Assembly: GCF_020194175.1 (NCBI RefSeq)
Contig: NZ_JADYVX010000011.1
Coordinates: 62,001-126,000, forward strand
From: Bradyrhizobium sp. BRP22
GTDB taxonomy: Bacteria; Pseudomonadota; Alphaproteobacteria; Rhizobiales; Xanthobacteraceae
Reading direction: 5' to 3'
DNA length: 64,000 bases
Shown: positions 22,601 through 33,735 of the stretch, piece by piece
Layout of the letters: each line of letters begins with the position of its first letter
Position numbering within the stretch: position 1 is the first letter of the stretch
Made by a program: the position numbers and the translations under genes
The notes under the pieces: model-generated
Told to the model about the DNA's origin: nothing
The model's database searches: none
Seen by the model: the letters and a program-made list of their open reading frames with translations, nothing else

Positions 22601-24835
22601 CTACTCGGACAGCGGCAGCTCGGCGACATCAAGGATGCTGCCGATGCCATGGCGCAACCGGCGCATGGCGCTGTCCTCGCTCGCGAGGCCGAACGCCAGC
22701 ATCGAGCGTCCGGTCACGGCATAGGCATGGCCGAACGGAAAACTCGGCAGTTGCCCGTCGGGCTGGTTGGTATCGATCAGTCCCTGCCAATGCTGTCCGT
22801 CCGGGACCTGCGGCAGCGTGAAATTCACCACGTCATAATGGGCGTTGTAGACCAACAGCAACGTCGCGTCCGATCCGCGCCGTTTGATGCCGGTCTCCTG
22901 GGCGCGACCATCAAGCAGCATCCCGAAGCAGCGCACATTGCCGTCCTGCCACTGCTCGATGGTCATTTCCTCGCCCGACGGGGCGAGCCAGGTCACGTCC
23001 TTGACGTCGAGCTCCTCATTGTGTGTGCCGATCAGGAAACGGCTCCGATAAAGGATCGGAAACGCCTTGCGCATCGCGATCAGCTTTCGCGTGAATTCGC
23101 GCAAGGCGCGCCCCTCAGGCGAGATCTTCATCCAGTCGAGCCACGTAGTTTCGTTGTCCTGCGCGTAGGCGTTGTTGTTGCCCTTCTGGCTGTGACCGAA
23201 TTCGTCGCCGGCGAGCAACATCGGCGTGCCGTGCGACAGGATCATCGTGGCGAGGAAATTGCGCTTCTGCCGCTCGCGCAACGCGACGATCTCCGCATCG
23301 TGCGTCGGACCTTCGACGCCGTGATTCCACGAGTGATTGTTGGAATGGCCGTCGCGGTTGTTCTCGCCATTGGCCTCGTTGTGCTTGTCATTGTAGGAGA
23401 CCAGATCGTTGAGGGTGAAGCCGTCATGGGCGGTGACGAAGTTGACGCTCGCCCACGGTTTGCGGCCGCGCTTGTTGAACAGGTCTCCCGACCCGGTAAT
23501 GCGCTTGACGAAATCGGCGACCTGCCCGGCGTCCCCTTTCCAGAATCTTCGCACGGTATCGCGGAATTTATCGTTCCACTCCGCCCAGCCCGGCGCGAAC
23601 TGGCCGACCTGGTAGCCGCCGGGGCCGATGTCCCACGGCTCGGCGATCAGCTTGACGTTAGAGAGCACCGGGTCCTGACGGCACGCATCGAGGAAACTGC
23701 CGCCCTCATCGAACCCGTAGGGCTCGCGCGCGAGAATGGTGGCAAGATCGAAACGGAAGCCGTCGACGCGCATCTCCGTCGCCCAGTAGCGAAGTGAGTC
23801 GGCGACCATCTGGAGCACGCGCTGGTGCGATAGATTGACGGTGTTTCCGGTGCCGGTATCGTTGATGTAGTAGCGCTTCTGATCAGGCAGCAGCCGATAA
23901 TAGCTCGCGTTGTCGATGCCCTTGAAGGACAGCGTCGGCCCGAGTTCGTTGCCTTCGGCCGTGTGGTTATAAACCACGTCGAGGATCACCTCGATGCCGT
24001 GGGCGTGGAATTGGTTGACCATCTCCTTGAACTCGTTCGCCCAGGGCGTCCGCAGATAGCGCGGGTCCGGTGCGAAGAAGGCGAGCGAGTTGTAGCCCCA
24101 ATAATTGCGCAGGCCCTTGTCGACCAGATAGCTGTCGTCGACGAACGCATGAATCGGCAGCAGCTCCGCGCTGGTGACACCGAGCGAGCGCAGATAGGCT
24201 GATACGTTCGGGCAGGCGAGGCCGGCGAACGTGCCGCGATCGGCCTCCGGCACCAACGGATGCAGCTTGCTGAAGCCCTTCACATGCATCTCGTAGATGA
24301 TGGTGCGCTCCCACGGTGTCGCGGGCTTGCGGTCACGCCCCCAGGTGAAAGCGGGATCGATCACCCGGCACTTCTGCACCAGATGGACATTGTCGCGGTC
24401 GTCAAACGATTTGTCCTTGTCGGGATCACCGATCTTGTAGCCGAACAGTTCGGGTCCCCATTGCAACTGCCCGACCAGTTGCCGGGCGTAGGGATCGATC
24501 ACCAGCTTGTTCGGATTGAAGCGATGGCCAGCGTCCGGCTCATAGGGACCATGGACGCGGTAGGCATAGACCAATCCCGGACGCGCGGTCGGCAGATAGC
24601 CATGCCAGACTTCGTCGGTATATTCGGGAAGCTCGATCCGCTCGATCTCGGTTTGGCCTGCATCATCAAACAGGCACAGCTCCACCTTGGTAGCGTGTGC
24701 CGAAAACAGTGCGAAGTTGACACCAAGGCCGTCCCAGGTCGCGCCCAATGGAAATGGCCTGCCTTCGCGAACGGCCGAGCGCCGCAACAACTGCGCTGCC
24801 TGCGCGAGCTCACGACCTGCGGCTGATTTATCCAT
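22601..24835 (-). CDS. glgX: glycogen debranching enzyme GlgX
   Basis: A 744-residue GH13 enzyme. An N-terminal CBM48-like domain (about 20-130, PLGATWDGLGVNFALFSAHA) precedes the barrel, with the nucleophile strand DGFRFDLATIL, the acid strand LIAEPWDIGPGGYQVGQFAPGW and FVTAHDGFTLNDLVSYNDKHN. It removes branch stubs (alpha-1,6 bonds) from phosphorylase-trimmed glycogen. No other glycogen gene is adjacent; the gene is alone on the minus strand, divergent from the heat-shock operon across 282 bp. The start ATG at 24835 gives a 35-residue lead before the domain. Confidence 0.95.
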   Translation of the reverse strand: MDKSAAGRELAQAAQLLRRSAVREGRPFPLGATWDGLGVNFALFSAHATKVELCLFDDAGQTEIERIELPEYTDEVWHGYLPTARPGLVYAYRVHGPYEPDAGHRFNPNKLVIDPYARQLVGQLQWGPELFGYKIGDPDKDKSFDDRDNVHLVQKCRVIDPAFTWGRDRKPATPWERTIIYEMHVKGFSKLHPLVPEADRGTFAGLACPNVSAYLRSLGVTSAELLPIHAFVDDSYLVDKGLRNYWGYNSLAFFAPDPRYLRTPWANEFKEMVNQFHAHGIEVILDVVYNHTAEGNELGPTLSFKGIDNASYYRLLPDQKRYYINDTGTGNTVNLSHQRVLQMVADSLRYWATEMRVDGFRFDLATILAREPYGFDEGGSFLDACRQDPVLSNVKLIAEPWDIGPGGYQVGQFAPGWAEWNDKFRDTVRRFWKGDAGQVADFVKRITGSGDLFNKRGRKPWASVNFVTAHDGFTLNDLVSYNDKHNEANGENNRDGHSNNHSWNHGVEGPTHDAEIVALRERQKRNFLATMILSHGTPMLLAGDEFGHSQKGNNNAYAQDNETTWLDWMKISPEGRALREFTRKLIAMRKAFPILYRSRFLIGTHNEELDVKDVTWLAPSGEEMTIEQWQDGNVRCFGMLLDGRAQETGIKRRGSDATLLLVYNAHYDVVNFTLPQVPDGQHWQGLIDTNQPDGQLPSFPFGHAYAVTGRSMLAFGLASEDSAMRRLRHGIGSILDVAELPLSE

Positions 24836-24975
24836 CGGAAAGGCCCGCCCTTCGGTTGGATGAACGCTCGCACATAACCATTGTTCCTGGTGGCGAGCGC
24901 CGGTTTTCAGCCCAATACTACGCGAACCAGTGCCGCCCGGGGACCGGCGCCTGTTGGAAAATTTCCGGCATCCCT

Positions 24976-25004
24976 CTTGAAAGTTCCTGCCGTTTTTCTA
25001 AGTC
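24976..25004 (+). promoter_or_regulatory. candidate housekeeping promoter of the heat-shock operon
   Basis: CTTGAA (24976-24981), a 17-bp spacer and TAAGTC (24999-25004) would start a transcript near 25011, giving a leader of about 107 nt that contains the whole ROSE element. The match is moderate; the position relative to the thermometer is the main support. Confidence 0.5.
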
Positions 25005-25007
25005 GAT

Positions 25008-25117
25008 TTTTGCCGCCACAGCGGCGGTGCCGGATGCCAGCCTGGGTCCGGCGGACCGGGCGCCGGACGGTGTCCGACGCTCCTTCGTATCCATCTTGCT
25101 CTTAGGAGGACTTGGTT
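25008..25117 (+). promoter_or_regulatory. ROSE-family RNA thermometer
   Basis: The leader ends CTCCTTCGTATCCATCTTGC then TCTTAGGAGGACTTGGTTATG, the characteristic 3' hairpin of ROSE elements, in which the Shine-Dalgarno AGGAGG (25104-25109) is paired with the upstream TTGCTC-type strand. Upstream small hairpins are also present: GCCGC-CACA-GCGGC (25012), GGTCC-GGC-GGACC (25045) and CGGAC-GGT-GTCCG (25064). ROSE RNAs in Bradyrhizobium block translation of small heat-shock genes at normal temperature and melt on heat shock. The assignment rests on remembered ROSE sequence and the architecture. Confidence 0.88.
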
Positions 25118-25285
25118 ATGAGGATCTTCGACTTCTTGCCCCTGTGGCGTTCCACGGTCGGCTTCGACCGTTTTGCGGTTTTGCTCGATGCAAGCCTGCG
25201 ACAATCCGCCGACGACGGCCGCTCCCTTGCAACATTGAACCGTCCGCAGTCAGCCCAAGCCATTGAGCACAATCAGGCAGCCTGA
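25118..25285 (+). pseudogene. truncated hsp20 (hspB-like) remnant under the ROSE element
   Basis: A 55-codon frame starts directly after the thermometer with MRIFDFLPLWRSTVGFDRF and continues AVLLDASLRQSADDGRS. This is the N-terminal arm typical of class A rhizobial small heat-shock proteins (RTxDLxPLxRSTVGFDRLF). After residue 36 the reading shifts: the next frame shows PCNIEPSA, like the conserved PYNIE that opens the crystallin domain, then stops. The crystallin domain and C-terminus are gone. In Bradyrhizobium two hsp20 genes usually precede degP; here the first is reduced to this fragment while its translation signals remain. It could still act as a leader peptide. Confidence 0.75.
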
Positions 25286-25365
25286 CGTCGCCTGCTGCTC
25301 GGTGAGGACACGCGTGGGGCCAATAGGTCCGCGCCGAACATCGTATGTAAGACGAGGAGGATAAG

Positions 25366-25863
25366 ATGACTTTCCGTGATCTCATTCCCTGGTCGAAGAA
25401 CCAGGAGCTTGCGCCGACGCGCGAGAATTTCGATCCTTTCATCACGCTTCACCGCGAGATGAACCGGCTGTTCGAGGACGTCTTCCGCGGCTTCGGCTCG
25501 TTCGGCCGCATCGGCAGTCCGCTGCTCGAGGGCCGCTTCGGCTGGCCCAAGATTGAGCTCAGCGAAACCGACAAGGCGCTCACCGTCTCCGCGGAGCTTC
25601 CGGGCATGACGGAGAAGGACGTTCAGGTCGAGATCGCCAATGGCGTGCTGACGCTCAGGGGCGAGAAGAAGGCCGATCGCACGGACAACGAGAAATATTT
25701 CTCGGAGCGCTACTACGGCGCGTTCGAACGGCGAATCGCGCTTGACGGCGTCGCCGAAGACAAGGCGCAAGCCTCTTTCCGCGATGGCGTGCTGACGATC
25801 ACGCTGCCGAAATCGGAAGAGGCGCGCGAGAACGTCAGACGCATTCCGATCAACGCGCAATGA
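25366..25863 (+). CDS. Hsp20 family small heat-shock protein (hspC-like)
   Basis: A 165-residue small heat-shock protein. An N-terminal arm (RDLIPWSKN, PFITLHREMNRLFEDVF) leads into the alpha-crystallin domain at about 58-152 (WPKIELSETDKALTVSAELP, FRDGVLTITLPKSEE). The C-terminal I-x-I anchor is IPI in RRIPINAQ. Such proteins form oligomers that hold unfolding proteins for refolding. The Shine-Dalgarno GAGGAGG at 25352-25358 is strong and not in a ROSE-like hairpin, so control probably comes through the shared upstream leader or transcript level. It lies 80 bp after the remnant and leads the rest of the operon. Confidence 0.94.
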   Translation: MTFRDLIPWSKNQELAPTRENFDPFITLHREMNRLFEDVFRGFGSFGRIGSPLLEGRFGWPKIELSETDKALTVSAELPGMTEKDVQVEIANGVLTLRGEKKADRTDNEKYFSERYYGAFERRIALDGVAEDKAQASFRDGVLTITLPKSEEARENVRRIPINAQ

Positions 25864-25952
25864 AATGACAAATGACATTCAGAGGCGGCGCATCCTGCGC
25901 CGCCCTCTCAACCCAAACAGTGTCCTTGGAAAGGAGCGAAGGAGACACTTCG

Positions 25953-26279
25953 ATGAGCGAGACCAGCCTCGGCGCCGCCGAACTTCCCCTCTTTCACCCC
26001 GCCGCCCATTACGACTCACCTGCCGATGTCTTGACCGACCCGCAGCTCTCCCGATCCGAGAAGCGCGTGATCCTGTCGTCCTGGGCGTCCGACATGTTCG
26101 CAGTCGAATCCTGCCCCGGCCTGCGCGAGATTCCTGGAATCGGCCACAGCATCCGCCTCGCCGACATCCTTGCCGCGCTGCGACAACTCGATGACGACGA
26201 GGATCCGCCGCCCTGCCGCGGGATCGCGCCGCAACGGCGTTTACCAACAAATCATTCGCGTCCGGCTTCGCCATGTTGA
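25953..26279 (+). CDS. conserved small protein of the hsp20-degP operon, function unknown
   Basis: A 108-residue protein starting at the ATG at 25953 after AAGGAGCGAAGGAGA. The part from 24 to 75 (PADVLTDPQLSRSEKRVILS, SWASDMFAVESCPGLREIPG, SIRLADILAALRQLDDD) looks like a conserved domain of small proteins found next to hsp20 or stress genes in rhizobia; I know no function. The C-terminal 30 residues (PPPCRGIAPQRR...) are low-complexity and may be a frame-altered tail. Soluble, without membrane segments. The next small frame overlaps its stop. Confidence 0.7.
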   Translation: MSETSLGAAELPLFHPAAHYDSPADVLTDPQLSRSEKRVILSSWASDMFAVESCPGLREIPGIGHSIRLADILAALRQLDDDEDPPPCRGIAPQRRLPTNHSRPASPC

Positions 26280-26407
26280 CGCCAACTATTCTGGCTTTCG
26301 CATGGGTCAATCAGGCGTCCGCGCTGTTGGCGATGCCATGGCTCGCATGGCAGCGAGACTTGCTTTTTCGTGACACCGTGCGCGCCGGACGCCAGCAGGA
26401 CCGATAA
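26273..26407 (+). CDS. small hydrophobic peptide between the 108-aa protein and degP
   Basis: A 44-residue frame (MLTPTILAFAWVNQASALLA, then MPWLAWQRDLLFRDTVRAGR) overlaps the upstream stop by 7 bp and ends 12 bp before degP. It has one candidate membrane span (4-28) followed by a basic tail, the form of a small inner-membrane peptide. Coupled position within the operon is the main support; there is no clear ribosome site and it may be untranslated. Confidence 0.4.
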   Translation: MLTPTILAFAWVNQASALLAMPWLAWQRDLLFRDTVRAGRQQDR

Positions 26408-26419
26408 GAGAGAGCGGAC

Positions 26420-27523
26420 GTGAAGCGGGCGATATCGACAACATTCGGCGCCGTACTCGGCGCACTCATCCTGATCGCGCCAGCAGCCGGTCAGGTCCCA
26501 AACCTGAAGACCGGCGGCACGGTGCCGACATTGGCGCCCCTGGTGCGCGAAGTAACGCCCGCCGTCGTCAACATCTCCGTGCACGGCAAGATCCGCGAGG
26601 AAAATCCGCTGTATCGCGATCCGCTGTTCCGAGAATTCTTCGATGTGCCGAAGCAGCTGGAAAAGGAGATCAGCGCGACCGGCTCCGGCGTGATCGTCGA
26701 CGGCCAGCGGGGATACATCCTGACCAACAACCATGTTGTCGATCAGGTCTCCACGGTCCAGATCACGACCAAGGACGGTCGCCAGTTCTCGGCCAAGGTG
26801 ATGGGCCGCGATCCCGACACCGATATCGCGGTGCTGCAGATCCACTCGCCGACGGGTCTCAAGGCGATTGCGCTCGGCGACAGCGATGCGCTTGAAGTCG
26901 GCGATTTCGTCATTGCCATCGGCAATCCCTTCGGCCTCGGCCAGACTGTGACGTCGGGGCTTGTGAGCGCACTCGGCCGCACCGGGCTCGGCAAACAGGG
27001 CTATGAGGACTTCATCCAGACCGATGCCGCGATCAATCCGGGCAATTCCGGCGGCGCGCTGGTCAATCTGAAAGGTGAACTGATCGGCATCAACTCGGCC
27101 ATCATTTCACCGGCCGGCGGCAATGTCGGCATCGGCTTCGCGATCCCGATCAACATGGCGCGACGGGTGATGGATCAAATCGTCGAGAATGGCAAGGTCG
27201 TGCGCGGCCGGATCGGCATCTCGCTGCAGGACATGCATCCGTCGACGGACGGCGGGCGCAGCGAGGGCGCCAGGATCGCCGACGTCAGTCCGGGATCGCC
27301 GGCGGAGAGCGCCGGCTTGCGCAGAGGCGATATCGTGCTGCGGGCCGACGATCGTCCGATCCGAAGCGCCGCCCAGCTCCGCAACCGGGTCGGCCTCGCT
27401 CGGATCGGCGAGCAGCTGCGGCTGACGATCGAGCGCGGCGGCGGGATACAGAATGTCACGGTCGCAGTGGCGTCAGCAGGGGACGCCAACGCCGCCATCT
27501 CAAGCAAGGCAAAGCGCCGCTAG
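26420..27523 (+). CDS. degP: DegP/HtrA-type serine protease with a single PDZ domain
   Basis: A 367-residue trypsin-like protease. Signal peptide 1-24 (cut near PAAG-QV), protease domain about 35-255 with catalytic triad H105 (TNNHVV), D135 (DTDIAVLQ) and S210 (NPGNSGGAL), then one PDZ domain about 260-355 (GRIGISLQ, AGLRRGDIVLRADDRPI). Periplasmic; degrades or chaperones unfolded envelope proteins. It starts with GTG at 26420. The length and single PDZ are closer to DegS than to two-PDZ DegP, but it has a cleavable-looking signal. Last gene of the ROSE-led heat-shock operon, convergent with atpC. Confidence 0.9.
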   Translation: MKRAISTTFGAVLGALILIAPAAGQVPNLKTGGTVPTLAPLVREVTPAVVNISVHGKIREENPLYRDPLFREFFDVPKQLEKEISATGSGVIVDGQRGYILTNNHVVDQVSTVQITTKDGRQFSAKVMGRDPDTDIAVLQIHSPTGLKAIALGDSDALEVGDFVIAIGNPFGLGQTVTSGLVSALGRTGLGKQGYEDFIQTDAAINPGNSGGALVNLKGELIGINSAIISPAGGNVGIGFAIPINMARRVMDQIVENGKVVRGRIGISLQDMHPSTDGGRSEGARIADVSPGSPAESAGLRRGDIVLRADDRPIRSAAQLRNRVGLARIGEQLRLTIERGGGIQNVTVAVASAGDANAAISSKAKRR

Positions 27524-27606
27524 GCGAGGCAATACGCGAATTTGGCGATCGGGAAATTCCGCCCGCCACAATGTGACGGACGGCGGATCGTTCAAGATTT
27601 TTGTCC

Positions 27607-27631
27607 GGCCCCGGCGCGATGCACCGGGGCC
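27607..27631. other. GC hairpin between the convergent degP and atpC genes
   Basis: GGCCCCGG-CGCGATGCA-CCGGGGCC has perfect 8-bp arms and touches the atpC stop codon. ATTTTTGT precedes it on the plus strand. No T-tract follows on either strand, so it may be a Rho-assisted or 3'-end-protecting hairpin rather than an intrinsic terminator. Confidence 0.55.
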
Positions 27632-28038
27632 TAGTGCATAGCTGTCGCGCTGAGGCTGTGCTCGATACTCTTGAAGTGGTCTAGCCGCTCGATCTCGCGG
27701 TCGAGTTCAGAGCCTTCCTTCTCCTTCAGGTTCTCTTCCATCTCGGCGATGGTCTCGCTGAACTGGGCGCGATCGACTTCCTGGATCGAGGTCGCGACAT
27801 CAGCGAGCACAGTCAGGCGATTGTCCGAGACTTCGGCCAAACCGCCGAGCACCACCATCTTCTGATGCGCGCCACCGGTGGTGATAGTCAGGATGCCCGG
27901 ACGGACCGCAGCCACGACGGGCGCGTGACCGGCGAGCACGCCGAAATCACCTTCCACGCCGGGAACATCCACCTGATCGACCTCGCCGGAGAAGGCGAGC
28001 TTTTCGGGGGAGACGAGATCGAAGTGGAAGGTGGCCAT
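27631..28038 (-). CDS. atpC: F1 ATP synthase subunit epsilon
   Basis: A 135-residue epsilon subunit: an N-terminal beta sandwich ([39 protein letters not shown]) and a C-terminal helical hairpin (about 90-130). It links gamma rotation to the c-ring and inhibits ATP hydrolysis. The ATG at 28038 is used because an extension to 28119 would translate the spacer. Three tandem copies of a 7-bp word lie just upstream. Last gene of the operon. Confidence 0.95.
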   Translation of the reverse strand: MATFHFDLVSPEKLAFSGEVDQVDVPGVEGDFGVLAGHAPVVAAVRPGILTITTGGAHQKMVVLGGLAEVSDNRLTVLADVATSIQEVDRAQFSETIAEMEENLKEKEGSELDREIERLDHFKSIEHSLSATAMH

Positions 28039-28047
28039 GATGTACCT

Positions 28048-28068
28048 GCGAATAGCGAATAGCGAATA
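28048..28068. repeat. three tandem copies of GCGAATA before atpC
   Basis: GCGAATA occurs at 28048, 28055 and 28062 with no gaps, 10 bp upstream of the atpC start (TATTCGC on the coding strand). Copy number could vary by slippage and shift the spacing of the leader. Confidence 0.85.
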
Positions 28069-28125
28069 GTGAGTGGCTGATTGGGAGCCGGCGCTAGCCG
28101 CCCGCTCCCTGTTCGCCACCGCCCC

Positions 28126-29568
<1,443 letters not shown>

Positions 29569-29594
29569 TTACTCTGTCTCCTTCGATCCGAATG

Positions 29595-29996
29595 TCAGAC
29601 CACGGTCAGCTTGACCGGGATATTGCCTTTGGTGGCCTTCGAATAAGGGCACACCGTGTGAGCTTCATCGACCACCGCCTGGACCTTGGCCTTGTCGGCG
29701 CCGGGAATCGAAACCTTCAGCTCGACGGCGAGCGAGAACCCGCCATCGGTGTTGAGCTGGACGTCGGCGGTCACCTTGGCGGCCTGGCCGTCGATGCCGT
29801 GCTTCTTGGCAACAACGAGAATCGCCTGGCCGAAACAGGCCGAATAGCCGAGCGCGAAAAGCTGCTCCGGGTTGTGACCGTCGCCGGCGCCGCCCAATTC
29901 CTTCGGCAGCGCCATCGCGAGTGCCAGCCCGCCATTGTCGAGCATGGAGCGGCCGTTGCGTCCGCCCTTGGTGGTAGCCGATGTGACGTAAGCCAT
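29595..29996 (-). CDS. ohr: organic hydroperoxide resistance protein (Ohr) inside the atp operon
   Basis: A 133-residue Ohr: catalytic cysteines C54 (GYSACFGQAI) and C116 (HTVCPYSKAT), and the early arginine in TKGGRNGRS that stabilises the peroxidatic thiolate. Ohr reduces organic peroxides using lipoylated partners as electron donor. The gene sits between atpG (15 bp upstream) and atpD (26 bp downstream) on the same strand and must share their transcript. The usual repressor OhrR is not adjacent. Codon use looks like its neighbours, so transfer, if any, is old. Confidence 0.93.
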   Translation of the reverse strand: MAYVTSATTKGGRNGRSMLDNGGLALAMALPKELGGAGDGHNPEQLFALGYSACFGQAILVVAKKHGIDGQAAKVTADVQLNTDGGFSLAVELKVSIPGADKAKVQAVVDEAHTVCPYSKATKGNIPVKLTVV

Positions 29997-30011
29997 GTCG
30001 CGCTCCCTTGG

Positions 30012-30890
30012 TTAGACCGCCTCGGCGCCGGAAATGATTTCGATCAGTTCCTTGGTGATCATCGCCTGACGGGTTCGGTTGTAGATCAGCGTCTGCTTGC
30101 GGATCATTTCGCCGGCGTTGCGGGTCGCGTTGTCCATCGCGCTCATCTGCGCGCCGTAGAACGAAGCGTTGTTTTCCAGGAGCGCGCGGAATATCTGCAC
30201 CGCGAGGTTGCGCGGCAACAGGCCGGTGAGGATTTCGTCCTCTTCCGGCTCGTATTCGTAAGCTGTCGCGGCGCCGCCGTTTCCGGCCGGCGTTTCCACC
30301 ACCAGCGGAATGACCTGCTGGGCCGTCGGTATCTGCGCTATCACCGATTTGAACTGCGAATAGAACAGCGTGCAGACGTCGAATTCGCTGGCATCGAAGC
30401 GCGCCAGCACTTTCTTGGCGATATCCTCGGCGTTGACGAAGCCGAGCTGGCGCACCGCGCGCAGGTCGATATGCTCGACAATCTGCCGTTCGAACTGGCG
30501 GCGAAGCTGCTCATAGCCTTTGCGGCCGACGCAGAAGAATTTGACTTCCTTGCCCTGACCGAGCAGCGACAGCGCGTGCTCGCGCGCCAGCCGGACGATT
30601 GCGGAATTGAATGCGCCGCAAAGGCCACGTTCGCCGGTGCAGACCAAGAGCAGGTGGACTTGGTCCTTGCCGGTGCCGGCAAGCAGCGGCGGCGCGCCGG
30701 GCGAGCCTACGGCGGCGCTGGCGATGTTACCGATCACCGCGCCCATCTTGTCGGCATAGGGCCGGGCGGCCTCGGCAGCGGTCTGCGCGCGCCGCAGCTT
30801 CGACGCGGCCACCATCTGCATGGCCTTGGTGATCTTCTGCGTCGCCTTGGTCGAGGCGATGCGGACCCGCATGTCTTTCAGTGACGCCAT
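30012..30890 (-). CDS. atpG: F1 ATP synthase subunit gamma
   Basis: A 292-residue gamma subunit. N-terminal ([20 protein letters not shown]) and C-terminal ([20 protein letters not shown] type) helices form the rotor shaft; the central Rossmann-like region has [18 protein letters not shown]. It turns inside the alpha3-beta3 ring. Located 135 bp after atpA and 15 bp before ohr. Confidence 0.97.
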   Translation of the reverse strand: MASLKDMRVRIASTKATQKITKAMQMVAASKLRRAQTAAEAARPYADKMGAVIGNIASAAVGSPGAPPLLAGTGKDQVHLLLVCTGERGLCGAFNSAIVRLAREHALSLLGQGKEVKFFCVGRKGYEQLRRQFERQIVEHIDLRAVRQLGFVNAEDIAKKVLARFDASEFDVCTLFYSQFKSVIAQIPTAQQVIPLVVETPAGNGGAATAYEYEPEEDEILTGLLPRNLAVQIFRALLENNASFYGAQMSAMDNATRNAGEMIRKQTLIYNRTRQAMITKELIEIISGAEAV

Positions 30891-31025
30891 TCTTCGTCCA
30901 CCCCGGCGATCGGATTCTGCGATCCGACCGCTAGCCTATCCCATTGTTCTGCCCGGCGCCGGCGCCGGGCATCCGCATCTCGACAGCCGGAAGCCGCAGC
31001 GCGAAGACCTGCTCCGCCGTGACGT

Positions 31026-33115
<2,090 letters not shown>

Positions 33116-33539
33116 AGACGCGCTCTTTTTTGCTGTCAAACTCGCAAGGGAAAAACCGTCGCCGCGAGTTGCGGCGCCTAGCGATCCAAGCCCTTGGAAT
33201 TCAAGCGGGACTTCGATTTTCGACCGGCACGAGAGAGTGCCGGGATCGTTAAAATCGCGGCTTTGCTAGCATGGCAGGCGCGCAGGTGCAACATGACGTC
33301 ACATGTAGGTGATGCCTTGTCGCACGGTCCGGCGAAGCGCCCGAGAAGCTCGCCAAGCGAAATTCTGCGCGCAGGAATTTTCCCTGGTGGTGGGAAGTCT
33401 GCCGATCGTTCCAAACGTAATCGCATGCCCATCCCGAGTTCCTGACTGGGAACGAACCGGCCCGATCGTTCCATTTGCCGATTACTTACCCAAAGCTTAC
33501 TGCGGGCGAGATCAACAGTAATCGCGAGTATTGATGTAG

Positions 33540-33554
33540 TTAAAAATCGATTAA
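33540..33554. promoter_or_regulatory. CtrA-like box TTAA-N7-TTAA
   Basis: TTAAAAATCGATTAA matches the spacing of the full CtrA recognition site of alphaproteobacteria, except that the second half lacks the final C. It lies about 180 bp before the RlpA-like gene and 425 bp before atpH. A chance match in an AT-rich patch is possible. Confidence 0.35.
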
Positions 33555-33641
33555 AGCCCAAGATTAGCGAGAGCGGTCAGGCAAGGCTCCGGCAGTAACA
33601 AGATATTTCAACCTGAGACAATTGGCATTTACTGCCTAATT

Positions 33642-33673
33642 CACGCCGCATTACGAAATCACACGGCGGCGTG
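33642..33673. promoter_or_regulatory. inverted repeat upstream of the RlpA-like gene
   Basis: CACGCCGC (33642-33649) and GCGGCGTG (33666-33673) are perfect 8-bp arms with a 16-bp AT-rich centre, 62 bp before the start codon. Possible operator. Confidence 0.4.
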
Positions 33674-33697
33674 AACAATGGGACGGGGGTTCCACTG

Positions 33698-33711
33698 GCC
33701 ACATGTGTGGC
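33698..33711. promoter_or_regulatory. inverted repeat GCCACA-TG-TGTGGC
   Basis: Six-base arms separated by 2 bp, 24 bp before the RlpA-like start codon, in the expected -10/+1 or leader region. Possible operator or leader hairpin; no regulator is named. Confidence 0.35.
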
Positions 33712-33735
33712 AATACTGTCTAGAAGGACTACTGA

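Larger units (their letters stand above)
33116..33735. other. 620-bp divergent intergenic region between atpH and the RlpA-like gene
   Basis: No convincing gene. Part of it, 33480-33660, is AT-richer than its surroundings. It must hold the atp operon promoter and that of the RlpA-like gene. Visible structure: a hairpin CCGGCAC-GAGAGA-GTGCCGG (33224-33243) in the atp leader side, a TTAA-N7-TTAA box (33540-33554) and two inverted repeats near the RlpA-like gene (listed separately). Short open frames here (up to about 127 codons on the minus strand) lack any homology I recognise. Confidence 0.7.

Noticed and set aside
26420..27523. Two-PDZ DegP as for E. coli
   Set aside because: Only one PDZ domain fits in the 367 residues; the protein is a single-PDZ HtrA, so the name degP is by operon context.
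33178..33561. 127-codon minus-strand frame upstream of atpH
   Set aside because: No ribosome site or recognisable pattern; lies in a region needed for promoters.
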